Shown here: one piece after another, positions 17,316 through 25,772 of the stretch
Layout of the letters: each line of letters begins with the position of its first letter
How positions within the stretch are numbered: the first letter of the stretch is position 1
Source of the DNA: Syntrophomonas sp. UBA1368
GTDB taxonomy: Bacteria > Bacillota > Syntrophomonadia > Syntrophomonadales > Syntrophomonadaceae
Reading direction: 5' to 3'
DNA length: 43,158 bases
Assembly: GCA_002305965.1 (NCBI GenBank)
Contig: DBRM01000036.1
Location: 1-43,158, forward strand
The notes under the pieces: generated by a model
The model's input: the letters and a program-made list of their open reading frames with translations, nothing else
Databases searched by the model: none
What the model was told of the DNA's origin: nothing
Translations under genes and position numbers: made by a program

Positions 17316-18944
17316 ATGTTTTCTAAAAATCTTAAGAAATCGGCAATATTGTACGCAATGCTCATCATCTTACTAAAATGCCTGGCGGATATTTATTACT
17401 TTCAGGCATCATCTTCTATTGTTTACATACTGATAAGTACGCTGCTGTTAATTGTTATTACTTTGGTAATCATGTTTCCCGTAACCGGAACAGACACAAT
17501 CAATTATTGGAAAGGAAACAAGATCCTGACGAATCTGAGTCATGAATTCAGAACCCCTATGATTGGCATAATTGGCACCGCTGATTTATTAGAGCGTGAA
17601 GATCTCACTTCCGCACAATTCCATCACTTGGAAAATATCAAACAGGCCGGGTTTTCTCTTTTAAATATCATTGATAATGTTCTGGACTTGAGTAAATTGG
17701 AACTGGGACAGGTAGATATCAATCTTACTCCCTCTTCCTGCAGAACGATCATTAAATCATGCGCATTTGAAGTTTCGTGGTCACTAAAAGCAAAAGGGTT
17801 GAATTTAAATATTGATCTTGCAGAAGATGTCAATGCCATCGTCATGATAGATGAAATGAAATATAAACAGATCATTTTGATTTTGCTGAATAAAGCCATC
17901 GAAAATGCAGATAGCGGAACCATTCACATTCAAGCTCTTTTGAAACAAAGCGCCTGGCCCGCTAACCGTTTACTTCTTTCCATTGCTTATAAAGGTACAT
18001 ATGTACAAGTCCCGGCGAAGAATCCTTTGTCAGGTTTGGACAACCATTCACCTGCCAGCGAATTGAATGGTGGTTTAGGTTTGTACTTATGTCAACAGTT
18101 AGTTGAATATTTGGGCGGGAAATTATCCATCGTCCATCAACCGGAACAAAATATTATTTTGCGTCTGGATTTGCCGGTGGAAATCATTGCTGCAGAGGAA
18201 AACCATTTACAGGAAGAAAGTTTAAATAATCTTGTGACTTCTTTTAAACGCTTGAAAGTTCTGCTGGTGGAAGACAACGCCTTTAATATTAAAATTGTAT
18301 CGCAAATGTTGGATAATTATGGGTTCGAAGTTACTACTGCTGAAAACGGCCTGCAATGTTTACAAATTCTGCAGGAGGATTCTTTCGATGTCATCTTAAT
18401 GGACATGCTGATGCCAATTATGGATGGTTATGAGGCCTCCCGTATAATCAGAAATGATCCGGACCTGCGTTTTATACCGATCATCGCAATTACTGCCAAT
18501 GCTATGATCGGCGATCGGGAGAAATGTCTGGCCAGTGGTTGTACGTCCTATTTGGCCAAACCATTTCTGGCCCGGGAATTAATTCAGGAAATAGAAAAAG
18601 TAATGCAGGACAGAAAAATAGTCAAAATAGCCCCGGACTCCAATCAGGATCATACCGTTTTTTATAAAAAGGAATTCGTCTCTGAGCTTGAAAGATGTAT
18701 CCCTTTCCTTGAAGATGCATGTGCTAAAAATGATTGGGAATCGATCAAATCTCTGTGTCAGGAAATAAAATCACTGGGCGGACTATACTCTTGTAAAGAA
18801 GTTTATCATCAGGCTTCCTTGATCGAATCAGCTGCTGCCAAAAAAATGGCCATGATCGTTCATATGACATTAATAGAATTAAAAAAACACATTCACTCCT
18901 TGAATTGTTCTGACTCCAGTATTTCTGCCGCTTTAAAACAATAA
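17316..18944 (+). CDS. hybrid histidine kinase with degenerate ATP-binding domain
   Basis: A 542-residue membrane protein: two N-terminal transmembrane helices (about 8-28 and 34-56) with almost no outside loop, a HisKA domain with LSHEFRTP (His76), a HATPase-like region (about 150-290), a receiver (about 312-430) and a C-terminal helical segment like Hpt. The receiver is complete (Glu319/Asp320, Asp363, Thr393, Lys415). In the HATPase region the second N-box Asn is Lys193 and the D of the DxG box is Tyr225, while GGLGLYLC is kept. In the C-terminal segment, CQEIKSLGG has Gln where Hpt has its histidine. It is probably kinase-inactive. GGGGAGGT precedes the ATG. It has no partner gene nearby. 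Confidence 0.85.
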   Translation: MFSKNLKKSAILYAMLIILLKCLADIYYFQASSSIVYILISTLLLIVITLVIMFPVTGTDTINYWKGNKILTNLSHEFRTPMIGIIGTADLLEREDLTSAQFHHLENIKQAGFSLLNIIDNVLDLSKLELGQVDINLTPSSCRTIIKSCAFEVSWSLKAKGLNLNIDLAEDVNAIVMIDEMKYKQIILILLNKAIENADSGTIHIQALLKQSAWPANRLLLSIAYKGTYVQVPAKNPLSGLDNHSPASELNGGLGLYLCQQLVEYLGGKLSIVHQPEQNIILRLDLPVEIIAAEENHLQEESLNNLVTSFKRLKVLLVEDNAFNIKIVSQMLDNYGFEVTTAENGLQCLQILQEDSFDVILMDMLMPIMDGYEASRIIRNDPDLRFIPIIAITANAMIGDREKCLASGCTSYLAKPFLARELIQEIEKVMQDRKIVKIAPDSNQDHTVFYKKEFVSELERCIPFLEDACAKNDWESIKSLCQEIKSLGGLYSCKEVYHQASLIESAAAKKMAMIVHMTLIELKKHIHSLNCSDSSISAALKQ

Positions 18945-18952
18945 TAGCTCAC

Positions 18953-18981
18953 TTGACAAAAAGGATTGGCCGGGTTATCAT
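18953..18981 (+). promoter_or_regulatory. sigma-A promoter of the degV gene
   Basis: TTGACA (18953-18958) and TATCAT (18976-18981) with a 17-base spacer. It begins 8 bases after the kinase stop codon, so the degV gene has its own promoter, with a transcript start near 18988. Confidence 0.72.
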
Positions 18982-19016
18982 TTGTCGGAATATTTAGATT
19001 TTTAAGGAGGACTATC

Positions 19017-19850
19017 ATGGCAAGATATGTAGTAACAGACAGTACCAGCGACCTGCCCTTTCCCTTCAGAAAAGATGATGGTATCAAAATCGTTCCTTTG
19101 AATGTGCATATTCATGATAAAACATTCAAAGACGGCGTCGACCTGACCAATCAGGAGTATTATAAGCGCTTACGCAATGAATCAATTTCCCCTTTGACTT
19201 CACAACCGTCAGCGGGCGATTTCGCAGAAATATTTGACAGTTGTGCTGATGGCGATGAAATCGTAGCAGTGCTGATCTCATCACATCTGTCAGGAACCGT
19301 TCAATCAGCTTTATTGGCCAGGGAAACGGTTTTGCAGAAGCGAGATCTGAAAATCGAAATCATAGATTCCTTATCTGCAGCAATTGGTTTGGGTTTGCAG
19401 GTAATAAAATGTGCCGAAATGATCCAGGCGGATAAAACCATAACCGAAATTAAAGCAGAATTACTCCGCATTCAAGACAAAAGCCGGATCTTTTTTGTGG
19501 TTGATGATCTGGAATATTTGTACCGTGGCGGGAGAATAAGCAATATAAGCAAACAAATCGGTAATCTATTACAGCTTAAACCAATTCTGACACTGGTTGA
19601 AGGCAGAATAGAAGTCTTTGACAAGGTGCGAACCAAACAAAAAGCGTTAATACAAATTCTGAAACAGGCAAAAGAAGACGTGATGCAGATTGAAAGATTA
19701 GCGATCATTCATATCGACAATGAAGAGGAAGCATCAATAATGGCCCGGGAAGTAAAGGAATTTTATTCCGGTCCCCTTCTGATCACAGAACCTGGACCGG
19801 TCATCGGGACACATGCAGGCCCTGGCACCATTGGCTTGGCTTATTACTAA
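19017..19850 (+). CDS. DegV family fatty-acid-binding protein
   Basis: A 277-residue DegV protein. ATG 19017 has TTAAGGAGG seven bases before it, so the longer frame from 18966 is rejected. Family marks: VVTDSTSDLPF at the start, SQPSAGDF, ISSHLSGTVQSA, YLYRGGRIS and the C-terminal GPVIGTHAGPGTIGL. DegV/FakB proteins hold a fatty acid for phosphorylation by FakA kinase in phospholipid synthesis. FakA is not in the window. The protein is cytoplasmic and transcribed from its own promoter. Confidence 0.93.
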   Translation: MARYVVTDSTSDLPFPFRKDDGIKIVPLNVHIHDKTFKDGVDLTNQEYYKRLRNESISPLTSQPSAGDFAEIFDSCADGDEIVAVLISSHLSGTVQSALLARETVLQKRDLKIEIIDSLSAAIGLGLQVIKCAEMIQADKTITEIKAELLRIQDKSRIFFVVDDLEYLYRGGRISNISKQIGNLLQLKPILTLVEGRIEVFDKVRTKQKALIQILKQAKEDVMQIERLAIIHIDNEEEASIMAREVKEFYSGPLLITEPGPVIGTHAGPGTIGLAYY

Positions 19851-19908
19851 AAAATAAAATGCTTGGCAGCTGGTCAAGTGTTGATACTACTTATTTTAGC
19901 AAAGATAT

Positions 19909-19944
19909 GCAAACAACTGTTTAAAATAATAAACAGTTGTTTGC
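19909..19944 (+). terminator. intrinsic terminator after degV
   Basis: A 15-bp perfect stem, GCAAACAACTGTTTA with its complement, and a 6-base loop, followed by AATTTCTTCCC. It sits between convergent degV and icd. The T-run on the plus side is weak but the stem is long. Confidence 0.7.
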
Positions 19945-19965
19945 AATTTCTTCCCTATTCCCTTA

Positions 19966-21243
19966 TTAATCAGCGTTTTCCATGTTTTTTATCAAAGCAT
20001 CCGCAAATTCTGAAGTCTTTACTTCCTTCGCTCCGTCCATCAGGCGGGCAAAATCATAGGTAACAACCTTTTGCGATATTGTCTTCTGCATTGCTGAAAT
20101 AATCATATCTGCTGCTTCATCCCAGCCTAAATGTCTTAACATCATTTCTCCAGAAAGAATAACCGAAGAAGGATTGACTTTATCCAGCCCCGCATATTTT
20201 GGTGCAGTACCATGAGTTGCTTCGAAAACTGCATGTCCGGTATCATAATTAATATTGGCTCCGGGTGCGATCCCAATTCCCCCTACCTGTGCGGCCAGAG
20301 CGTCAGAAATGTAATCACCGTTCAGGTTCAAAGTTGCAACAACATCAAATTCTGCCGGCCGGGTCAGGATCTGCTGAAGAAATATGTCGGCAATGGCATC
20401 TTTAACTATAATTTTCCCCTGCGCTTCTGCTTCCTTTTGCGCCAGATCTGCAGACTTGGTGCCTTCAGCTTCTTTGATCCTGTCGTATTGCTCCCAGGTA
20501 AAAACATTTTGGCTGAATTCTTCCTCGGCAAGATCATAGCCCCATTGTTTAAAAGCCCCTTCGGTATATTTCATGATATTACCCTTATGTACAAAGGTAA
20601 CGCTTTTTCTATTATTCTTGATTGCATAATTGATAGCGGCTCTGACTAAACGTCGGGTTCCATCTTTGGATACTGGTTTGATACCAATCCCTGACGTCTC
20701 CGGAAACCTTATTTTGGTCACTCCAAATTCGTTCTGGAGGATCTTGATTAATTTCTTTGCCTCAGCAGAGTCAAAGGGATATTCGATGCCGGCATAGATA
20801 TCTTCGGTATTTTCCCGGAAAATTACCATATCAGTATCTTCAGGGCGTTTGACAGGAGATGGTACACCCTGAAAGTAGCGGACCGGCCGCAGACAGGTAT
20901 ACAGATCCAGCTTCTGCCTCAATGCAACATTTAATGACGTGAATCCTCCTCCAATTGGAGTTGTAAGGGGTCCCTTAATGGCAATGATATATTCGCGGAT
21001 CAACTCGACGGTTTCATCAGGCAGCCAGCTGCCGGTCTGTTCAAAGGCCTTTTCCCCTGCTAATACTTCTTTCCAAATGATTTTTTTCTTGCCTTGATAA
21101 GCCTTTTCTATTGCAGCTTCAAACACACGTGAAGCAGCTGCCCAGATATCTGGCCCAGTCCCATCACCAATGATAAAGGGGATCACCGGTTCATCGGGAA
21201 CATTTAAAACACCATTATTAACCGTAATCTTACCGTCTGCCAT
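19966..21243 (-). CDS. icd: NADP-dependent isocitrate dehydrogenase
   Basis: A 425-residue protein very close to E. coli Icd in its active site: GGGFTSLNVALRQ carries the substrate-binding Ser (the residue phosphorylated in E. coli), then LDLYTCLRPVRYFQG and FRENTEDIYAGIEY. HGTAPKYAG supplies the Lys-Tyr pair for NADP, and TYDFARLMDGA keeps the Tyr and Arg of the same pocket, so NADP rather than NAD is expected. It makes 2-oxoglutarate. CAGGAGGTAAGTT precedes the ATG. It is the last gene of the gatC-to-icd run but a terminator lies just upstream, so its level may differ from the genes before it. Confidence 0.95.
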   Translation of the reverse strand: MADGKITVNNGVLNVPDEPVIPFIIGDGTGPDIWAAASRVFEAAIEKAYQGKKKIIWKEVLAGEKAFEQTGSWLPDETVELIREYIIAIKGPLTTPIGGGFTSLNVALRQKLDLYTCLRPVRYFQGVPSPVKRPEDTDMVIFRENTEDIYAGIEYPFDSAEAKKLIKILQNEFGVTKIRFPETSGIGIKPVSKDGTRRLVRAAINYAIKNNRKSVTFVHKGNIMKYTEGAFKQWGYDLAEEEFSQNVFTWEQYDRIKEAEGTKSADLAQKEAEAQGKIIVKDAIADIFLQQILTRPAEFDVVATLNLNGDYISDALAAQVGGIGIAPGANINYDTGHAVFEATHGTAPKYAGLDKVNPSSVILSGEMMLRHLGWDEAADMIISAMQKTISQKVVTYDFARLMDGAKEVKTSEFADALIKNMENAD

Positions 21244-21269
21244 AACTTACCTCCTGTAATTTGTTATTC

Positions 21270-21296
21270 AAAAAAGACGCGGGACACATATCCCGC
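21270..21296 (-). terminator. intrinsic terminator between the aconitase small subunit and icd
   Basis: On the minus strand GCGGGA-TATGTG-TCCCGC is followed by GTC and six T. It lies inside an otherwise continuous operon, 27 bases upstream of the icd start, so it probably lowers icd transcription relative to the upstream genes or works as an attenuator. Confidence 0.72.
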
Positions 21297-21337
21297 GCAG
21301 CCATATGTCGGGCAGATTTCCAAAAGGGTTTTAACCA

Positions 21338-21838
21338 TTAATCAAAATGAAACGTACCATATTTTTTAAAGTGTTCTACCAGTCCGCCTTCTGAAAGGAT
21401 CTTCAGCATAACCGGCGGCAACGGTGTAATCGCGATAACTGCACCAGTGGTTTTATTTAACAGGGTACCCTGATCCAGATCGATTTCCAGTTCATCCCCG
21501 GGATTAATTTGGTCAGTGTCACATTCGATCAAAGGCAATCCTGTATTTATACAGTTTCTGTAAAAAATGCGGGCAAAGGATTTTGCTATAACCGCACCGA
21601 TATCAGCATTAATGATGGCGAGTGGTGCCTGCTCTCTGGAAGAACCGCAGCCAAAATTCGTACCTGCTACGATGAAATCACCTGTACTGACTTTGTTATA
21701 GAATTCAGGATCCAAATCTTCCATCACATGTTTGGCTAATTCCTTCATATCCAAGGTTTTAAATTTATGTCGTCCTGAGATGATGTAATCAGTATTTACA
21801 TCATTGCCAAATTTATGGCACTTGCCTGCTAATTTCAT
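21338..21838 (-). CDS. aconitase/isopropylmalate dehydratase family, small subunit
   Basis: A 166-residue swivel-domain protein of the LeuD/HacB type, with GTNFGCGSSREQAPLAI (the S-R pair that binds substrate). Family members pair with a LeuC-type large subunit. The substrate-specificity loop after the first motif reads GRHKFKTLD, where typical LeuD and homoaconitase proteins have a Tyr-Leu pair (YLxx), so it is neither a standard isopropylmalate nor a standard homoaconitate form. The gene order with a synthase and icd suggests citrate as substrate. GGAGAGGAG precedes the ATG. Assignment as aconitase is inference. Confidence 0.85.
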   Translation of the reverse strand: MKLAGKCHKFGNDVNTDYIISGRHKFKTLDMKELAKHVMEDLDPEFYNKVSTGDFIVAGTNFGCGSSREQAPLAIINADIGAVIAKSFARIFYRNCINTGLPLIECDTDQINPGDELEIDLDQGTLLNKTTGAVIAITPLPPVMLKILSEGGLVEHFKKYGTFHFD

Positions 21839-21877
21839 TCCGGTCTCCTCTCCTTATGTCAATAATTGACTGGCTGT

Positions 21878-23134
21878 CTAGCTTAAAAGCTGCCGGGGGT
21901 CAGTGATTCTGCCATTTATAACTGAAGCTGCCACCGTTGCGGGAGAGCCCAGATATATGAACGCCTTGTTGTTGCCCATTCTGCCTTTAAAATTGCGGTT
22001 AGCAGTGGAAATCACATTTTCCCCGTCGGAGGGAACACCATTATGAGTACCAACACAGGGCCCGCATCCCGGAGTAACCACTGCTGCTCCTGCCTGGATG
22101 AAAGTTTCAATCAGACCTTCCCGCATCGCCTCTATCATGATTTGACGGGAAGCCGGAGCTACAATAAGTCTGGCTTCTTTATTAATTTTTCGTCCTTTAA
22201 GTATTCGGGCTGCTATGCGCAGATCTTCCATTCGCCCATTGGTACAAGTCCCAATAACGCCCTGCTGGATCGGTACTTCTCCTAATTGACTGATTCCAAC
22301 CACATTATCTACAGTATGGGGACGTGCAATTTGCGGTTCCAGCGAAGAAACATCATATTCCTTAACTTTGGCATAGACTGCATCAGCATCAGCCGAAACC
22401 GGCACAAACTCTTTCCGGCTATGTTTCTTCACCCATTCAATGGTTTTATCATCTGCTTCCATGAGGCCGCATTTGGCTCCCATTTCAATGGCCATATTGC
22501 TGATGGTAAAACGCGCATCCACTGACAGGTCACTGATTGCTTCCCCGCAATATTCCGCGGCCATATAGGTAGCTCCATCAGCGGTTACTTCACCGATCAA
22601 AAACAGTATCAGATCTTTGGAATAAACGCCTTCCCCCAGCTTCCCGTTAAGAATGAATTTAAAGGTTTCCGGTACTTTAAACCATAGCTTACCGGATATG
22701 ATCCCTGCTGCCAGATCGGTGGAACCAACGCCAGTTGACAGCGCATTGATAGCCCCGTAGGTACAAGTATGGGAATCAGCACCAATGACCAGATCTCCTG
22801 GTACCACATGCCCCTGTTCCGGGACCAGCTGATGACAAACCCCATCACCGATATCATAAAAGTTAATTTGCTGTTCCCGGGCAAAGACCCTCATCTGCCG
22901 GTGCAGCTCCGATACACCTTCCAACGGGCTGGGTGCACTATGGTCAATGACCATGGCGATGCGGGCAGGGTCAAACACTTTGCTGGCTTGCATCTCTTGA
23001 AAAGCTTTGATTGCCAGCGGAGATGTACCATCCTGCCCCATAACAAAATCCAGATCAGCAATTACGATATCATTTGCTTTGGCATCCCGCCCGCTCTTTT
23101 GAGAAAGTATTTTTTCAGCAATCGTCTTACCCAA
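21878..23134 (-). CDS. aconitase/isopropylmalate dehydratase family, large subunit
   Basis: A 418-residue LeuC-type protein with [4Fe-4S] ligands: Cys in VIGTCTNGRMEDL and the pair in TPGCGPCVGTHNGV, plus GADSHTCTYGA. In frame it starts with TTG 23134, six bases after the citrate synthase stop, with AAGGAGAGAGG in the upstream gene end as ribosome site. Together with the small subunit it would isomerise citrate to isocitrate through aconitate. Annotation pipelines will often label it leuC; the neighbours (Re-citrate-synthase-like gene before it, icd after it, no leuA or leuB) argue for aconitase. Confidence 0.88.
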   Translation of the reverse strand: MGKTIAEKILSQKSGRDAKANDIVIADLDFVMGQDGTSPLAIKAFQEMQASKVFDPARIAMVIDHSAPSPLEGVSELHRQMRVFAREQQINFYDIGDGVCHQLVPEQGHVVPGDLVIGADSHTCTYGAINALSTGVGSTDLAAGIISGKLWFKVPETFKFILNGKLGEGVYSKDLILFLIGEVTADGATYMAAEYCGEAISDLSVDARFTISNMAIEMGAKCGLMEADDKTIEWVKKHSRKEFVPVSADADAVYAKVKEYDVSSLEPQIARPHTVDNVVGISQLGEVPIQQGVIGTCTNGRMEDLRIAARILKGRKINKEARLIVAPASRQIMIEAMREGLIETFIQAGAAVVTPGCGPCVGTHNGVPSDGENVISTANRNFKGRMGNNKAFIYLGSPATVAASVINGRITDPRQLLS

Positions 23135-23138
23135 TTCT

Positions 23139-24314
23139 TTATCCTCTCTCCTTCAAGTAGTCTTCGTATATATACATCAACTCTTTATCAAACAGGGAAC
23201 GTTTTAAATTGATTGAAAGCTCCCTGACTTTTTCCAGGATCCATTTGGCTTCATCATTGGTCAGCTCAATACCGTATTCGTTGACAAACTTCGACCGGAT
23301 GGCTGCTGTTCCTGAATGCTTGCCAACTACGATCTGTCTTTCCAGTCCAACTTCTTCAGGTGTGAAAACTTCATAAGTGAGAGGATTTTTCAGAACCCCA
23401 TCACCATGTATGCCTGATTCATGAGCAAAGATGTTATCGCCAACGATTGGTTTACTTACCGATAAAGGACGGCCGGAAGCATTGGCTACATATAAAGCGA
23501 TTTCCCGGAAAAGAGTCGTATCATAACTGACATCTACCTGCATCAGATGCTTGATTCCCATTATCACTTCCTGCAAACATGCATTGCCAGCTCTTTCCCC
23601 TAATCCATTAACGGTAACCCCTACATAATTAGCGCCGGCATAAAGACCTGCCAAAGCATTGGCGGTAGCCATGCCAAAGTCATTATGCGTATGCATTTCT
23701 ATATTGATCCCCACCGCATCAGTAATTGTTTTAATATAGCGGTAAGCAGAAAGGGGATTTAAGGTACCTACGGTATCGCAGAATCTAAGCCTGTCTGCAC
23801 CTGCATGCTTGCCAACCAGTGCAAATTCGGTCAAAAAACCAATTTCAGTACGGGAAGCATCCTCGGCATTGACTGAAACATACAGCCCATTATCCTTGGC
23901 AAATTTAACGGCATCTGACATTCTTTTTAACACATCTTCCCGAGTGGTCTGCAATTTATGTTCAATATGGATATCAGAGGTAGATATGGAAATGGCCACT
24001 GCATCAACACCGCATTCAATGGACTCCTTGATGTCCGATATTACAGCGCGGTTCCATGCCATAATGCTAGGCTTCAGATCCATTTTTACAATTTGTTTAA
24101 TGCTTTCTTTTTCTGAACCGCCCATGACGGGTATGCCTACTTCGATCTGATCCACGCCTATATCGCTTAAAAGTTTTGCAATTCTGATTTTTTCTGCGTT
24201 GGCAAAAACAACTCCCGCAGTTTGCTCCCCGTCACGCAAAGTGGTATCAACTACATGAATCTTAGCTCCATCGCGTTTGAACCACTCAAAATCATTCATA
24301 ATCCCCATTGACAT
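23139..24314 (-). CDS. Re-citrate synthase / homocitrate synthase family protein
   Basis: A 391-residue DRE-TIM metallolyase: VVDTTLRDGEQTAGV, the metal ligands in EMHTHNDFGMATANAL, NGLGERAGNACLQE and HESGIHGDGVLKNP. It lacks the LeuA regulatory domain of isopropylmalate synthases. NifV/homocitrate synthase and Re-citrate synthase share this build and cannot be separated by eye; Re-citrate synthases of anaerobes such as Clostridium kluyveri are known to belong here. The operon context (aconitase-type pair, then true icd) favours citrate formation from oxaloacetate and acetyl-CoA. AAGGAGGGGG, located in the gatB end, is eight bases before the ATG. Confidence 0.85.
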   Translation of the reverse strand: MSMGIMNDFEWFKRDGAKIHVVDTTLRDGEQTAGVVFANAEKIRIAKLLSDIGVDQIEVGIPVMGGSEKESIKQIVKMDLKPSIMAWNRAVISDIKESIECGVDAVAISISTSDIHIEHKLQTTREDVLKRMSDAVKFAKDNGLYVSVNAEDASRTEIGFLTEFALVGKHAGADRLRFCDTVGTLNPLSAYRYIKTITDAVGINIEMHTHNDFGMATANALAGLYAGANYVGVTVNGLGERAGNACLQEVIMGIKHLMQVDVSYDTTLFREIALYVANASGRPLSVSKPIVGDNIFAHESGIHGDGVLKNPLTYEVFTPEEVGLERQIVVGKHSGTAAIRSKFVNEYGIELTNDEAKWILEKVRELSINLKRSLFDKELMYIYEDYLKERG

Positions 24315-24317
24315 TTT

Positions 24318-25772
24318 TTAATCCCCCTCCTTGGTTAATAACTCGGTTAAAATTTTATTTACGGAATTTGGATTAGCCTGCCCTTTGGTAGCTTTCATTA
24401 CCTGCCCGACCAAAAAACCACGTGCCTTTTCCTTACCGCTTCTGTAATCAGCAACAACAACTGGATTATTATCAATTATTTCAGCGATAATTTTACGCAA
24501 AGTATCTTCATCGGAAATCTGCACCATTCCCTGCTCTTCAATTATTTGTGCTGCCGAATTGCCGCTGTCAAACATTTTTTCAAAGACACTCTTTGCCATT
24601 TTCCCGCTGATAGTGCCATCAGCAATCAATTTGAGCAGATCTGCCAGCATAGCAGGTGTTATCTTACACTGCTGGATTTCCAGATTGTTTTGATTCAGCA
24701 TCCGGCTCAATTCCCCCATCATCCAGTTGGATACTGTTTTCGCTTCAGGGAAAACAGCAACACATTGATCAAAAAAGCTCAAGGAATGCGGGGAAGTCGT
24801 AATGATCGCGGCGTCATATTCCGGCAGACCAAATTGGTCCTGCAATCTTTGTTTGGCTGCATCCGGCATTTCCGGCAAAGTCGCTTTTATTTCCTCGATC
24901 CATGCCGCATCAATTTGTATTGGCGGCAGGTCAGGGTCAGGATAATACCTGTAATCATGAGCTTCTTCTTTGTTACGCATGGAGCGGGTGACACCCTTTT
25001 CATCATCCCAGGTGCGGGTTTCCTGGATCAGGGTCTCCCCATCCTCAATGGCCTCCATTTGCCGTTTGGCTTCATATTCGATGGCTTTTTCCATAGCTTT
25101 GAAGGAATTAAGGTTCTTTATTTCTGCCCGTACACCAAGTTTTTCCTCTCCCTTGCGGCGAACGGAAACATTAGCATCGCAACGGATAGAACCTTCTTCC
25201 ATCCTGGCATCAGAAACCTGTGCAAAAAGCAGCATGGACCGTAGTTTTTCCAAATAAGCTCTGGCTTCCTGCGCACTTCTCATGTCCGGTTCGGAAACGA
25301 TTTCAAGCAGAGGCACGCCGGTACGGTTTAAATCGACCAAAGAAAATGCAGTGGTTGTTATCGTACCGTCATGCACCAGTTTACCAGCATCTTCTTCCAT
25401 ATGAGCACGGTTTATCCTTATACGCTTCTGGCTTCCGTTTACATCAATATCCAGATAACCATTGGTACAAATAGGCAGAGCGAATTGCGAAATCTGGTAA
25501 GCATTGGGCAGGTCAGGATAAAAGTAATTCTTACGGTCAAATTTGCAGTAAGAAGCTATTTCCGCATTGATTGCCAATCCTGTTTTTATAGCCAATTCTA
25601 CTACTTTTTTATTCAGTACCGGCAGCATCCCTGGAAATCCTGAGCAGATGGGGCAAACCTGCGTATTCGGTTCAGCGCCGAAAGCAGTTTTGCAAGCACA
25701 GAATATTTTCGTATTCGTTTTAAGCTCTACATGTACTTCCAAACCAACAACAGTTTCAAATTCATTACTCAT
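24318..25772 (-). CDS. gatB: Asp-tRNA(Asn)/Glu-tRNA(Gln) amidotransferase subunit B
   Basis: A 484-residue GatB: it starts ETVVGLEVHVELKT and has CPICSGFPGMLP (Zn-type Cys pair with the earlier CAC), RTGVPLLEIVSEPD, DYRYYPDPDLPP and a C-terminal YqeY-like helical domain ending in NPNSVNKILTELL. It binds the misacylated tRNA and activates the carboxylate for transfer of ammonia from GatA. The ATG at 25772 directly follows the gatA stop codon, so the two are coupled. The citrate synthase start is only three bases downstream of its stop. Confidence 0.97.
   Translation of the reverse strand: MSNEFETVVGLEVHVELKTNTKIFCACKTAFGAEPNTQVCPICSGFPGMLPVLNKKVVELAIKTGLAINAEIASYCKFDRKNYFYPDLPNAYQISQFALPICTNGYLDIDVNGSQKRIRINRAHMEEDAGKLVHDGTITTTAFSLVDLNRTGVPLLEIVSEPDMRSAQEARAYLEKLRSMLLFAQVSDARMEEGSIRCDANVSVRRKGEEKLGVRAEIKNLNSFKAMEKAIEYEAKRQMEAIEDGETLIQETRTWDDEKGVTRSMRNKEEAHDYRYYPDPDLPPIQIDAAWIEEIKATLPEMPDAAKQRLQDQFGLPEYDAAIITTSPHSLSFFDQCVAVFPEAKTVSNWMMGELSRMLNQNNLEIQQCKITPAMLADLLKLIADGTISGKMAKSVFEKMFDSGNSAAQIIEEQGMVQISDEDTLRKIIAEIIDNNPVVVADYRSGKEKARGFLVGQVMKATKGQANPNSVNKILTELLTKEGD

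Noticed and set aside
21338..23134. Leucine pathway genes leuC/leuD
   Set aside because: The enzymes are of that family, but the flanking true isocitrate dehydrogenase, the Re-citrate/homocitrate type synthase without a LeuA regulatory domain, the changed substrate loop and the lack of leuA/leuB argue for aconitase. Kept as family call only.
23139..24314. nifV of a nitrogen fixation cluster
   Set aside because: No nif gene is near, and the gene is embedded between gatB and aconitase-type genes. The NifV-like sequence is explained by family membership.
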